A DNA stretch of 64,000 bases from Pyrus communis (taxonomy: Eukaryota > Streptophyta > Magnoliopsida > Rosales > Rosaceae). A program made the position numbers and the translations under genes. The number at the start of each line of letters is the position of its first letter. The first letter of the stretch is position 1. The notes beneath the pieces are model-generated. The model made no database searches. It saw only the letters and a program-made list of their open reading frames with translations, and had not been told where the DNA came from. Location of the stretch: positions 9,941,853 to 10,005,852 of the forward strand of contig NC_084810.1 in the NCBI RefSeq assembly GCF_963583255.1, read 5' to 3'. This document shows, piece after piece, positions 26,669 through 37,763 of the stretch.

Positions 26669-26838
26669 TTTTTTTTTTAATACATTGATATTTTTACACT
26701 AAAAAGAGAGTAAGTTCGGTTAAGTCACATAATGGGCAACCTAATTTGATATCGAATTCGTCATCCACGAGATTCAAATCTAAAACCTCTCACTTCCAAG
26801 TGAAGAGGAACACCATTAGACCGTAGTATTGAGTGACG
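26669..26838 (-). mobile_element. tRNA-derived SINE-like element
   Basis: On the minus strand it starts near GTCACTCAATACTACGGTCT, which resembles a Pol III A-box region. GATTTGAATCTCGTGG follows, resembling a B box, and it ends in an A-run (the T-run 26669-26678 on the plus strand). Related copies are at 33908-34068 (+), 44461-44640 (-) and 63905-64000 (-, partial). Confidence 0.6.
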
Positions 26839-26925
26839 ATTGCCTAACCACTTTTAACTTGGCAAAATAGCCTTGTGAACGAGAAATTATTATATAGGAA
26901 AGGGATCCTCCCTGGATCCCTTCCA

Positions 26926-27071
26926 TCAAGTCTACAAAGGCCACAAATTCAGGTCTTTGAAATTTGATCTAACGATAAAAATTATTTTAATTTTTAAAAT
27001 GAATTCATGTTTGTACCTGTTGGATCAAATTTTAAAAACCTGAATTTGTAATATTGATAAACTTGATGGAA
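26926..27071. mobile_element. Hairpin-forming MITE, about 146 bp
   Basis: The two ends are long imperfect inverted repeats of about 48 bp. The left arm reads TCCATCAAGTCTACAAAGG then ACAAATTCAGGT. The right arm ends ACCTGAATTTGTAATATTGA then ACTTGATGGA. The sequence could fold into one long stem. No coding content was seen. Confidence 0.75.
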
Positions 27072-28361
27072 AATGTCCGAAGAGTATCCCTTTCCTATTC
27101 CATATGGGAACCAACCAGTTGGATATATGACCCACTCACACAAAATCATCCTTACCTCACCGTTCGTGACTTATCATGTTCACCCAACATCAATGTGTCT
27201 CACTCCCCTCACATGCAACACGGGGGGCCCACCACCAACGGTGGCCGCACCAAGACCTTCTCCTTGTGAACCTCCACTAGGTATTTTTACCTACCATCTA
27301 AAAGGACATTCCACGTATGTGGTACGACTCATGCCATTTTATTAGGCATTTGGAGATGCTCTAAGGCAAATTCTGCATGTTCAGTGCAAAACCCCTAGGA
27401 AAGTTGGGAACACATAATTTCTTATGCAAATGTAAATGCTCTTTATTACTTGAGTTACAAGTCTTTTGTAATTTTAGAATAATTTTCAAATGTCATATCT
27501 TTGATTTTTTGACTTTCTGCCTAATGTGTGCATGAACAATGCATATTTTGAAGAGGATGGGGATGCTTGATTATTGTAGATTTGGTGGGTGTGAATTTTG
27601 TTTACTGAAAGAATACATGTATATATGTATGAGGAATGCTTAACTCCTTAAGATTAAGGAGAAACAAGATATTTGTGATCAATTCAAAACATTTTGTATT
27701 TATGATTGAAATCGTTTATATAATAAATTATTATGTAAAGATTAATTATACAAAAAAATCTTTTAAAATTAAGGATGTTTAGTCAATCAAGTTGGGCAAA
27801 TAGACAGACTGTTCATAATGCTTTTATCGTATCCGACCATCTTTTTTTATACGGTTTAATGACTACATGATCTCATATTTTATTGATCTTTTTTACAAAA
27901 ATGATCTTTACAAAGTAACTTATGATATGAGTAGTTCCAACCATGACCACGAAGTTTCGTGAATCAATCACAAAGCATCTGGAGGAACTCATACGGAGCC
28001 AAGTCAACCTACATTTGTTTAGAGACCTTGGCATTGATCAGACCACAAAACTGGAGTCCGGGATTCAAATTGAGGAGCAGGACCATGGCTTAGCTATGCG
28101 ATGTAAGACAAATTTCCTTTCAGAATGTTATGCCCTAGCTATGCGATGTAAGACCTGCCTTGTGACTGCAGAGACCAGATGCTCAAGTGCATTTGATTGA
28201 AAAAAATTATAAAAATAACAGAATATACTATGGAGTCGTTTAATAAACATGGAAGAATCTCAAAGGGAAATTACAAAAACAAATGGCGAGAGAGAGAGTA
28301 CTCAAATAGACACATACATGAAAGTGATATGGACTAATGGAGTGAGTTCATCTTCTAAGTT
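27072..28361. other. Intergenic region, small ORF and repeat scraps
   Basis: 27343-27357 reads TTAGGCATTTGGAGATGCTC followed by TAA. This looks like one end of a TTA/TAA-flanked element of the type at 48231-49179, though I found no partner end. An 85-codon ORF at 27943-28200 contains the repeated phrase LAMRCKT and matches no family I know. A phrase near 27904 (GATCTTTACAAAGTAA) recurs near 44913 and marks a dispersed repeat. Confidence 0.35.
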
Positions 28362-29498
28362 CTAACATCCTCCTCTACAAGAATTCGGCGAAACAAGGCT
28401 CTCCAGGTAGATCCCAACTTCAGTAACTATGGGGAATCCGGACACTGATAATTTCCGAAATCTTTCACCGTTAAAATTGTACATAAACAACCGGTCCTTG
28501 AACACCAAAAGATCATGATTTTTCCTCTTGAAACCTGAATGTAACAACAAAGAATATGGCATGGAGATTCTTACTTTAGTCCAAGACTCCCTCACTCCAT
28601 ATTCTTTCATGATCCAAAACTCATTGTGTGTTTGCCCATCACAACGTGTTATGCACAGCATCTGTCTAAATACTCCGACAATATAACCTTTAGCGTCAAC
28701 CAAATCACATGGCAATGGGATTTCTTGAACATGCTCCTCTGCTAAATCAAAAGATATAATCACTGATGAACCTCGAACTCTGTTCACCAGCCAATGAAGG
28801 CCTCCACTGACCAGGATCCCATGTAACATGAGATCAGATTTGTAAGGATATTGCCTTTGAATCTCCCGCCAAGAACCAGTTTTCAGCGTGTACACAATAA
28901 ACATAATTCCACCCTTCAAGTATCGCAAATCAACCACCTTGTAATCATCAGTGGAGTGATCAAATCCAAAACCAAAGAGATCAAAATAATACGCAATGCT
29001 AGAAGATGGAATATCTGGTAGTTTCTTGGATTTCCTTGTTGCTGGGTTAACCAGATACAACTCCCAGTTATATAACTGGCACAGCAACAAACCATTGCAG
29101 TGAAACACCATGAAAACCCAATTATTTGGGATTTCACTATAAATGTAGTCGAGCTCAGTAGCCACTGCTTCATCATCATCATCGTTGGTATTAATATCAT
29201 TGTCATTCTCTTTTTCATCAAGATAATTATGAACTGCATCGTTATGGTTGAGAAACTCATCGAGGTCCAAGGAGTAGAGTGACGTATGTGACCCATCACT
29301 AAACATAAGCCTTCGCCTTTGATGGAAAATCTCCACATTCTCAAAAGCTTTGTTAAGGTGAATTTTAACAAAATCAGGGTCGGTGACTAGAGAACGCCAT
29401 GACTTTGATACACACCTGAAGCGGCACAATGACTTCACTGGTAGCCTTGAAAGAATGTCGAGCATGATATCAGTTGGGAAATTAGGGTTTTCCATCAA
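28362..29498 (-). CDS. F-box protein with F-box-associated domain
   Basis: An uninterrupted 378-codon ORF. The N-terminal F-box (residues about 7-46) contains LDILSRLPVKSLCRFRCVSK. This motif binds the SKP1 subunit of SCF ubiquitin ligases, which mark target proteins for the proteasome. An acidic Asn/Asp/Glu-rich stretch follows (about residues 96-113). The C-terminal part has the pattern of plant F-box-associated (FBA) domains, such as LVNPATRKSKKLP, YKVVDLRY and GGLHWLV, and ends near YLESLVSP. The family includes CPR1/CPR30-type immune regulators and pollen S-locus F-box proteins, but family membership does not reveal the target. A 5'-UTR intron at 29530-30604 is supported by GT/AG borders on the minus strand. 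The leader would include the CT-rich tract at 30760-30810. It looks intact. Confidence 0.9.
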   Translation of the reverse strand: MMENPNFPTDIMLDILSRLPVKSLCRFRCVSKSWRSLVTDPDFVKIHLNKAFENVEIFHQRRRLMFSDGSHTSLYSLDLDEFLNHNDAVHNYLDEKENDNDINTNDDDDEAVATELDYIYSEIPNNWVFMVFHCNGLLLCQLYNWELYLVNPATRKSKKLPDIPSSSIAYYFDLFGFGFDHSTDDYKVVDLRYLKGGIMFIVYTLKTGSWREIQRQYPYKSDLMLHGILVSGGLHWLVNRVRGSSVIISFDLAEEHVQEIPLPCDLVDAKGYIVGVFRQMLCITRCDGQTHNEFWIMKEYGVRESWTKVRISMPYSLLLHSGFKRKNHDLLVFKDRLFMYNFNGERFRKLSVSGFPIVTEVGIYLESLVSPNSCRGGC

Positions 29499-29529
29499 CT
29501 GATCTTTAATTTTCTTTCACCTTCAGTAT

Positions 29530-30604
29530 CTAGCAAAAGGAAAACTGTGTTTAACCGCTTTCAGCACAAGTACAAACTCTAACCTTAACCCATAAACCTG
29601 AAAAAACAAAAGGAAGAAAAAAAATCCAAAGAAAGTAGGTAGATGGAGCTCCTGAGAGACTGCATACATTAAAAGAACAAAATTCGAAGCAATCAAAATA
29701 TACTCAAGCAAGCCCCAGTTACGAGAAATAAATCAATAAAATGCATTTATACATATTCCACATAGCACATCATACGATTTTTAATCCACACGAAAGCACA
29801 ACCATGAATACTAAAAACCTTACATAGTGACAGAGATCTTGAAAGCTTCTTTAGCCAGATTACAAAAGTAAAAGCTTTTGCTGGGCAAAACATCAACATA
29901 CTAAACCACTCAAATTAATTGTCATTAAAGATGAATGGGAATTAGATTGAAAATAAGCATACAGCAAAATCCTCTGGCCAAAGCTAATCGCTATAATATT
30001 CCATAATTAACTGGCACATATTAGCAACTAACACAGCTTTAAGGTTCCTAACAACTTTTACTTAAGAACAAAAAAGGAATTGAAGAACGAAAGCCAATAA
30101 CTATGCACAGGTCCGCACACGTTACTAATCGTCTGAGCAAGACTATGCAGCTTATGTTCAGGTGGACAGGTAGAGCTATGTCCACTGCCTCCTAGACCCC
30201 AGGGCCAGGGTACAAGGAAACTGTGGCCACCCACCGTTCAATCTTAATACAACGGCGGAGGATAAAGTACAACAACAAAAGTTAAATGACTACCTGTTAT
30301 CAGATTAAGGAAATTGTGGTCACCCACCCTAATATCTTTAATCCAACGGTAGGTATTTATCCTCCGCACTGGGTCTAGGAGAATGGGACTTCCATGTCAG
30401 ATTGCAGAACTAATAGATACCATCAATAAGCGCCTAAACTAGCAAAAGAACAAACAATCCATGAAAACTGACCCAAAAATACTTGCAGCATCCCGCAGCT
30501 TTGATGATAAGTAAGTTAGAATCCATCAAAAAAACCAACAAAAATGGCCTATACATCACCCAATTCCACTCCTCCAACACTAATTGTCGAGAAAAACAAC
30601 ATAC
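29530..30604 (-). other. Putative 5'-UTR intron of the F-box gene
   Basis: On the minus strand, TTTCAG|GTATGTT forms a donor at 30605/30604 and TTTTGCTAG|ATACTG an acceptor just upstream of the start codon. Inside it, 30206-30255 and 30308-30350 are diverged direct repeats beginning AAGGAAACTGTGGCCACCCA, part of an unclassified repeat. Confidence 0.5.
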
Positions 30605-30763
30605 CTGAAACTCAATGGCCGCCTTTGACCAGCAGAAAACCTAACACACACACCAAAAATTAAGAGTCGATGAAAAGAAACACAAAGACCCAAAATCCAA
30701 ATCCCAATAGAGGTACCTTGAGCGAAAGAGAATCAAGCGCCAGGGACCTAGAGAGAGGAAGAT

Positions 30764-30804
30764 ATGAAAGAGAAAGAGAGAGAGAGGGGGGGGGGGGGGG
30801 GGGG
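30764..30804. repeat. (GA)n tract followed by a G-run of about 20
   Basis: AGAGAGAGAG passes into an uninterrupted G-run at about 30785-30804. Read on the minus strand it is a C-run plus CT tract in the presumed F-box leader or promoter. Such a G-run may form a quadruplex and is prone to sequencing-length error. Confidence 0.85.
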
Positions 30805-31154
30805 TGTGGGGTATTGGTTGGGTAGGGGTTTAAAGGCCAGAGCCTTGAGAGAGTGAGCGGGACAGAGACGGGCGTGGGAGTTCAGAACTTGACAGAAAGG
30901 AATTTTCAATTTTTAAGCAATTTTTTCCAAATTTTGGGACTTTTTATTTGGATCAACTTGCCAGCCCAAGGATGACGTGGAGTCATTCAAAATACTTTGC
31001 GTCTATTTATGAAACTTCATATATATAATTGGAATTGTTGATAGCAAAAAAAAAAAAAAAAAAGATCATTTGGTTACGAACAATATAAAATAGATGGTCG
31101 AAATTGGTAAAAGCATTATAAACTTTCTATTTTGTTTGTTACAATTGATTGACT

Positions 31155-32290
31155 AAACAACTCTGGTGGAACACAGGTAGGGGCGGAACGCCCTTCCGGC
31201 ACGCTGCTCTGACGCCCTCTTAGCATGTCAATCCTTGCAGGCATGTTTGCAACCGGTGTTTGTGATCTCATCACTTTAGCTAGACTAGAGAAATACGTCT
31301 AGAGCAACATTCTGAAATTTAGAGTGTATCGCACCTGCTTATCATACTATGTGGTACGAGGATAAAGATGAGACATAGTAGGCAATGTCCATGCAAATTC
31401 AAGTCGTTCATTACGAACATTGATGTTCTTTCCTTCCCCTAACAGTGGGGAGACTGTCTCATCGAAGGGACAATCCACAAAATGGAGAAAAGAAATCCCT
31501 TGCAAGGGATCTAAGAGTTTTGAAGACCCATATTATTGCAGCAGCACAAGTGGCACATAAATCGCACACCCAAATACATAAGTACGAAAAAAAGGATTGG
31601 ATGTCGATAGGCTTAGATGGACCAACATTACTCCTAGATTGCATAGCCCTGCGCAAATTCTAAGGTGTGATATACATTGCCCGTGCGTTAATCAAGGGCA
31701 TTTTATGACCACTTCTGCGAGGCAGTTTGGGTGTGAGCATGGGAAACAACAGATCTGACTTCAATCCCACAAGATATGAAATAATAATTGAAAAGTTCTT
31801 TGATGTAAACTCTGCATAATCCTAGTCCCTCAGACATTATGGGATAATTGGGGGTAGTGAGCTCGCAACCTAAAAATTAGTGCTAGGAGATTAGCAACAT
31901 TGGCATCTGGACAATAGATATGTGACCATTATGTCGATACATCAACCAAAACCAATATAATGTTTATATGGTCTGGTTTTTTGTTGGATTAGTCCACACA
32001 TATTCCCTTGAATCCACTGTAGAAAATAGTATTTCACATCTTTGTGGGGCATGATATAAGAATCAACTTTCCCAAGAAGCACGTTTGGCATGGTACGTTT
32101 GAATGTACAATCTTAATATAAGTAAGACGATGCCCATGGGTGGAATACAGTATACAGTGCATCAAAGCAAAGAACTGCTCGAATCGCACGGCTTTGGCCG
32201 ACCACATGGTGCACTCTATTCAGGGAGCTGAACCATGGTCTCCAAAATATGCTTCGTACCATATTCACTGGAGGTGATGCAGTGACATTC
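31155..32290 (-). mobile_element. Ty1/copia pol fragment, degenerate
   Basis: The reverse complement aligns by eye with 40560-41570 of the copia element further right. Both contain a phrase like GAGACAGTCTTCCC, a TTGCAAACATGC-type stretch and ATTCAAGGGAATATNTGTGG of the integrase core. Stops and frameshifts are frequent and no LTR flanks it. It is a broken, oppositely oriented copy of the same or a sister family. Confidence 0.75.
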
Positions 32291-32359
32291 CACTCAATTT
32301 TCTCAATGGTTTCAACTTAATCGTTGTCCTCTCGAATAACTTTAAAATCTCAACAACGT

Positions 32360-33000
32360 GCTTTCCTCATTATGTTTTTTACATTTGGATTTAGATGTTG
32401 TTTTATAGTGTTCAGTTCTTTGTTTCTTTTTTTTCATCACTCATACGCCTTTTACGTGTTCGTTTTTACATTTAAATTCAGACAATGCAATGCAATGTCC
32501 AGTTCCTGGTTTTGTTTTTACTTTTGGATTTGGACGCTGCGTTGCAGTGTCCATTTCTTGGTTTCATTTTTTCCATCACTCAAACGCCTCCTATGCGTTA
32601 TTTTTACGTTCGGATTCAGACACTGCACTGCAGTATACATTTCCTGGTTCTGTGTTTTACTCTTGGACTTAGATGCTGCATTACAGTGTCCATTTCCTGG
32701 TTTCATTTTTTTCATCACTCAGACGCCTCTTACATGTCTATTTTGACATTTGGGTTCAAACACTACAATATTATGTCCATTTCCTGGTTTCGTTTTACTC
32801 TTGGATTTAGATGCTACATTGAAGTGTCAATTTCCTAGTTTCGGTGTTTTTTTTTTTTCATCACTTACACGCCTCTTACGCGTCCATTTTGACATTTGGG
32901 TTGAAACAATGTAGTGCCGTGTCTTTTTCCTGGTTCTTTTTTTTTACATTTAGATTCAAACATTGCGTTGTAGTAACCATTTCCTGGTTTGAAATGGAAG
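32360..33000. repeat. Composite minisatellite, about 142-bp dimeric unit
   Basis: The phrase CCATTTCCTGGTTTC and variants recur near 32496, 32551, 32635, 32690, 32779, 32829, 32923 and 32979, with spacing alternating at about 50-56 and 84-94 bp. Each full unit also holds CATCACTCANACGCCT and a TTACATTTGGATTNAGA phrase. ORFs across it (32324-33038) are products of the repeat, not genes. Confidence 0.85.
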
Positions 33001-33040
33001 GGTGTTTGGCTCTAATAGGTGACAGACGGTGCAGATGAAT

Positions 33041-34298
33041 ATAATGAAATTATGAATTTTGAAGGACGACCAAAATCAGGTGACATACGGTCCAATATTC
33101 GAGATTACTCTGGTAGGATTCGGCAAAGTGGAGTGTTTTTCCAGAATAGATACTTCAGAATGATATTCGGTTGAAGTTACTTGCTAATTATGATGACAAC
33201 ATCGTCTCCTTAAGGTGAGATGTCTTATTTCATTATCAAGCTTCAATTCAATGTTTCTTTGTTGAATGTTGCAATTTGGTTATCTGTTTAAAAGAATGCA
33301 TTCCAAGAATAAGAGGTCTTAGGCTGATATTGTTGGATATGTTTTTCCAACAATATTTATACTGGTTTAACCCCATGTGACATTCTAAACAAGAAAGAGA
33401 GAGGAGGATAGAAGCGTCAAGTTATAACTATTTATAATGATTTAAAACTCACGTGTCATTCATCATTGAACTATACATAAATATATCATTTATTAAGTCC
33501 AAAACAAAAACATAAAATTGATATAACGCTAAATAGTAAATTTTTATTGGCTTTTGACCAACTTACCTATAAATATCTGATTGGATATTGGTTGTATGCA
33601 TTACTTGCCACATGAGATGATACATCAATCTAATTTAAAAATGTGGTCTATCTAGTATTATTCGTTTTTTTTAGTAAAGATTGATATAATTTTCTTCACA
33701 GGAAACAAATATTATGAAATAAATTGGAATTGATAAATGTCATGAGTGGATTAGGCAAGCGAAAGTGCAGGACTATATATATCAGGACTCGGATTCCTAT
33801 TCTTTCGAGTAAATCCCGCTTGTTCACATCTATATATTGAAAGAGAACCAGACCTTTAAAAGAACACCCGTACCCAATCCAGCCAATATACCAATATCAA
33901 ATTTAAATAGGCCTCTTAAGACCTTTGTCCACTTTACAGTAAGAAGTTTTAAGTTTAATTCTCGTTATAAGCAAATTTAAACCACATTATTAGTAGACTT
34001 AGCCAACTCTCCCACCTCACTAACTTTAGCGTAGATAATATCATTTATTTAAAAAAAATTAAAAAATAATGCCACTTGGGAGGTGAGGAAAGAAAAACGT
34101 ACGCAGGAAGGAAGGAAGAAAGAAGGTACGGGAATGATTCTTTCTAAGATTCACTAATTTCAGGACACATCTTTAATTCCTAAAATCATTAAATCATCAC
34201 AACTTTTAACCTACGGAACTTCCTTTTATATACGTTAATTCCTTTTATTTATTTTCTTTTGGACGTTCTTTTGTGCAGGAGAACAAGATTGAAGAGAT
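33041..34298. other. Intergenic region left of the orphan ORF
   Basis: AT-rich, with no ORF of note. It contains the SINE-like copy at 33908-34068. A pyrimidine-rich TTTGTGCAG at about 34270-34278 resembles a 3' splice site shortly before the ORF start. Confidence 0.4.
33908..34068 (+). mobile_element. SINE-like element
   Basis: AAGTTTAATTCTCGTTATAA resembles a Pol III B box. The 3' end, GTAGATAATATCATTTATTT, is followed by an A-run. The same tail, read in reverse, is seen at 44461-44500. Confidence 0.6.
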
Positions 34299-35039
34299 AT
34301 GGAAGGATCTTCTAGGGCTAGTGCTGGCTGCGGGATTAATTCCAAGGGAGGAGGAAAGAGTCTTGTGCAGTGGCTTAAAGAGTGTTCGCAACCGCACGCA
34401 AAATCGGATGATGGGAAATATAAATTTAGAAGTCATATATTTAGGATTGGGACACGGCTCTCTCACTGCGTTGTTGATATTATGTTGTTGATGTCGCAAG
34501 GATCGGATGAGATGGTAGACAAGTTCCAAGAGTTCAGCCGTTTGCTATCAGTCCAAAAGAGCGTAATCAATTGGGAGAGTTGTGCTGTAAACAAAAGAGT
34601 CACTGGTCTCCTGAGAATAGCATTTCACGAATTGGTCAAAATTAACAAGAGAAGGATGCGAGCAATGGGGGGAAGATTGGCTACTATGGAAGGTTACAAT
34701 TATGGAACCGAGCTGTATGAATGCTTCTGCCTAATAACGCTTACTGAAATTCTGAGAGTACTTTCTCCAGTGATTTCAAAGACGGAGGCTGCTTTGAGCG
34801 TCCCAGTTTCGAACGAAGTGTTGACATGGTTGATGAAAGCACTCCCAGAAATTCTAGATGAGATGGAAACCAAGATACGTTTATGCATAAAGACCTACAT
34901 TGACTTCGTAGTGGATGCAGAACCAGTAGTGAATGATTTTCAGAATATAATGAAACCGAAGATTAATCAAATGTGGAACAATTTTGGGTCGTCTGAAGAA
35001 GAACGAAAGAGAAAAAGGACCGAAGAATTGAATGGGTAA
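34299..35039 (+). CDS. Hypothetical protein, 246 codons
   Basis: An open frame from ATG 34299 to a TAA at 35037-35039, not recognised. The protein is mixed alpha-helical in character, with many Glu/Lys/Arg and Leu/Ile residues. It has no visible signal peptide or membrane segment and ends in a highly charged tail (SSEEERKRKRTEEL) that could act as a nuclear signal. Codon use and length look gene-like, unlike the surrounding repeats. An acceptor-like site at about 34278 suggests it could be the last exon of a longer gene, or a captured or retroposed exon. I assign no function. Confidence 0.5.
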   Translation: MEGSSRASAGCGINSKGGGKSLVQWLKECSQPHAKSDDGKYKFRSHIFRIGTRLSHCVVDIMLLMSQGSDEMVDKFQEFSRLLSVQKSVINWESCAVNKRVTGLLRIAFHELVKINKRRMRAMGGRLATMEGYNYGTELYECFCLITLTEILRVLSPVISKTEAALSVPVSNEVLTWLMKALPEILDEMETKIRLCIKTYIDFVVDAEPVVNDFQNIMKPKINQMWNNFGSSEEERKRKRTEELNG

Positions 35040-35188
35040 GCTTCAGTAGGTCCTCCTAAGTTAATTGTTTTGTTTCTGTAGTTGCTGCCTTATACTGATT
35101 TTCTTTAGTGCTTTAGTTGTAATCGGGCCAATTATTCGATATATATCCCTAAGTGATTTTTAATTCTCTTGAATTTGTGGATATATAT

Positions 35189-36171
35189 TGTAGACATCAA
35201 AATTTCGGTGAAATGAATGTTAACCAATAATTAAAATTTCAACGCTCACGTATCACATAAATTTTGCATGTAGCGTGTGACTCAACGAAAAATTGAAATA
35301 AATTGGAAAGGTCATCAAATAGGACACGTGTCAATATATGGCAGAAATGATTTATTTCATCTGATTATTTAAATCCAAAAATCAAGTTTTGGAATTCTAT
35401 AAATAGGAGGCCAAGGCATTCATTTCAGAGGGGAAGGGAAGGGAAGAAGGAAGAAAGAAAGGAAGAAGAGAAAGAAAGAAGGGAATTTACATCACACCAA
35501 AACCTTGAAGCCTCGAAACTCTAAAGCTCTCAAGCAAATCCCGAAGGATCAAGAAAACACTCTTCGTTCTTCGTCAAATCCTCCTTCAAAGGTCAAGCCC
35601 CAACGGCCCTTGAAGAACTTCCGCCGACTCAAGATCAAGCCCCGACGGCCCCTTGAAGAAAGTGTTCATCATCCGTTCGTCCTAAGATCAAGCCCCAACG
35701 GCCCTTTGGATCAACAACCTCAACAAATCCACACATCCAATCAGTCTTCAAGATTAGGCCCAAAAGCCCTTGAAGATCCGCTCATCCATCAACCCTCAAG
35801 ATCAAGCCCCGACGGCCTCTTGAAGAAATCCATACACTCAGTCTTCAAGATTAGGCCCAAAAGCCCTTGAAGATCCGCTCATCCATCAACCCTCAAGATC
35901 AAGCCCCGACGGCCCCTTGAAGAAATCCATACACCCAGCCTTCAAGATCAAGCCCAAAAGCCCTTGAAGATCCGTTCATCAACTGTTCATCCCTAGATCA
36001 AGCCCCAACGGCCATTTGGATCAACAGCTCATCCACAAACCTACACCCTACGAAGATAGAATCAGAGGATCAAATTACAAAGAGATTGTAACCCCAAAAT
36101 CATTAAACATAAAATATATTTTGTACACGTATTCTTGTTTCTTGTTTCAGGAACTTTTTTTCGTGTTTACA
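35189..36171 (+). mobile_element. Solo LTR, 983 bp, with TATAT target duplication
   Basis: Begins TGTAGACATCAAAATTTCGG and ends TTTTTTTCGTGTTTACA, the same termini as the LTR at 1973-2918. TATAT precedes (35184-35188) and follows (36172-36176) it, a 5-bp duplication, although the flank is AT-rich and could match by chance. There is no internal region on either side, so the element was reduced by LTR-LTR recombination. TATAAATA at 35398-35405 is its promoter box. The segment 35590-36020 holds nine copies of the TCAAGATCAAGCCCCRACGG...CTTGAAGA minisatellite. An ORF at 35505-35870 across it is an artefact of the repeat. Confidence 0.85.
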
Positions 36172-36187
36172 TATATATTTACACACC

Positions 36188-36697
36188 GTTCTAAAAATCC
36201 AGCCTAGGCCTAGGCAGGGGCCTTCGCCCCGATTAATATCTAGGCATTTGAAAATTAAAAAGAGGGCATAAACCTGCTTAAGTGTTTGCCTAACCCGCCC
36301 AAGCGCCCGCTTAGACCATCTAGACCCGCCTAGGCATCCGCCCAGGTTGTGAATCTCACTTATACAGAAATTTGATAACTTTTGTTTTTGCATTTTATTT
36401 TTTCAATAACATAAATAAAATGTAAGGAACTTGTTGAATACTCGAATAAACACTCATTATATGTTGTTCCCCATGTTCTCAATATGTTTTAATAATTTAT
36501 AATATATAGTTCACTTTATTTTGCAGTTTACATGTCTCCCAATACAATATATATCATTTTTAAGTATAAATAAGAACTTATTTGTACGATGTATATTACA
36601 TTTATTTAAATCCGCCTAGACCCCCTAAGTCCCGCCTAGCCAACTAGGCACTAGGTTCCAGCCCTTCACTCGACCAGCGCCTAGCATTTTTTAGAAC
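36188..36697. mobile_element. Non-autonomous DNA element with GTTCTAAAAA ends
   Basis: The left end GTTCTAAAAATCC and right end TTTTTTAGAAC are inverted. Both subterminal parts are full of CCTAGGC/GCCTAGGC-type motifs, as in a widespread plant non-autonomous hAT-like repeat. No target duplication was found at this junction and there is no transposase. Confidence 0.55.
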
Positions 36698-36890
36698 CTT
36701 GTATATATATGTATATTCTATCACAAGGGATATCACTAGTTTAATCTACAATAAAGAGAGAGAGATTGTTTGGCTTCTGGGTTTGGCATCGCCATCAATG
36801 CGTGGGTGGTTGGATCGTCAATGTAGTATCAATCCGTTTTCCTTGTTTCTTAGTTTTAGAAAAGGAGTGGTAGGCTTAAATAAATGTAGG

Positions 36891-37056
36891 ATAATGCTAA
36901 CAAGACTAAATTTGTAGACAAAATGTTGTAAACTAAATGACATGGAAGTTGATGATTGGATTATTGTTTAAGCGTTGACAAACGTATTCATTCCTATTAG
37001 TGACATATCATTTAATTTGCAAATTTTATCTACAAATTTAGCATCTCTAGCATTAC
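36891..37056. mobile_element. MITE, best-preserved copy of its family
   Basis: Left end ATAATGCTAACAAGACTAAA continues to TTTGTAGA. The right end, read in reverse, is GTAATGCTAGAGATGCTAAA then TTTGTAGA. The inverted repeat is therefore about 28 bp. Length is 166 bp. Copies at 26125-26276 and 26302-26445 share the core. Confidence 0.75.
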
Positions 37057-37763
37057 TCATAAATTGATTCAATTAAGTTATGAATGCAAGTTCGTCATGC
37101 AATTTCTGATACCATATAGAAAAATAGAAATTGGTAAAGAGATAACTAGTGCATTGGGAAAGTAACACCCTCATCTTTTTCTGCCATGTCATCTTTATCC
37201 TCCTCCTATCCAACCCCCAAGCCTTCGAGCTTGGCCACCGGGCCCGTTCGTATCGTGACTGAAACAGCAGTACGGCACGGCCATTCATCGGCCCCATCTG
37301 CTTAAGCTCAGTCTTGAGGCACTCGTAATCAAGATTGCCCTCGCTGACGCAGCAGAACTTGATTACGAATAATGTGGCGGCGAGGATTCTAAGTTGGCTC
37401 CAAAAAAGTTATCTAGCACATATGGGTCGGTAAATCCGACCATGTAAGTTTTGGCAGTATTAGACTCGGATGGAATTTAGAGCATTCCAAACAGGAATAC
37501 AAGTTGGTATATTACATGCCAAAGATATATTTTTCAGTGTTTCTCCACAGGTACTTTGACAAGCAGTGTACCAGCTTGTGATTCGAGTACATTGAAATAT
37601 CTCCACACCTTGCTAGTTACATTAAATAAGAGAACGAAATATAAATCTTGTTTTGTGAGATAGTCAACTTTATTGAAATAAGTCTGCTGTCTCTGATTCC
37701 ACTCAACATGAATAAGCTTGATGTTATACCCAATATGTATTCAAATTTTTAAAAAGTAATATT
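37057..37763. other. Unassigned region with a GC-rich, exon-like stretch on the minus strand
   Basis: Minus-strand reading at about 37480-37100 gives two protein-like open stretches in different frames, including TDPYVLDNFFGANL and NLDYECLKTELKQMGPMNG. They may be a broken gene or captured exons. I do not recognise the family. Confidence 0.3.

Noticed and set aside
32324..33038. Overlapping ORFs of up to 140 codons rich in Phe and Cys
   Set aside because: All three frames stay open because of the composite minisatellite unit; none is a recognisable protein.
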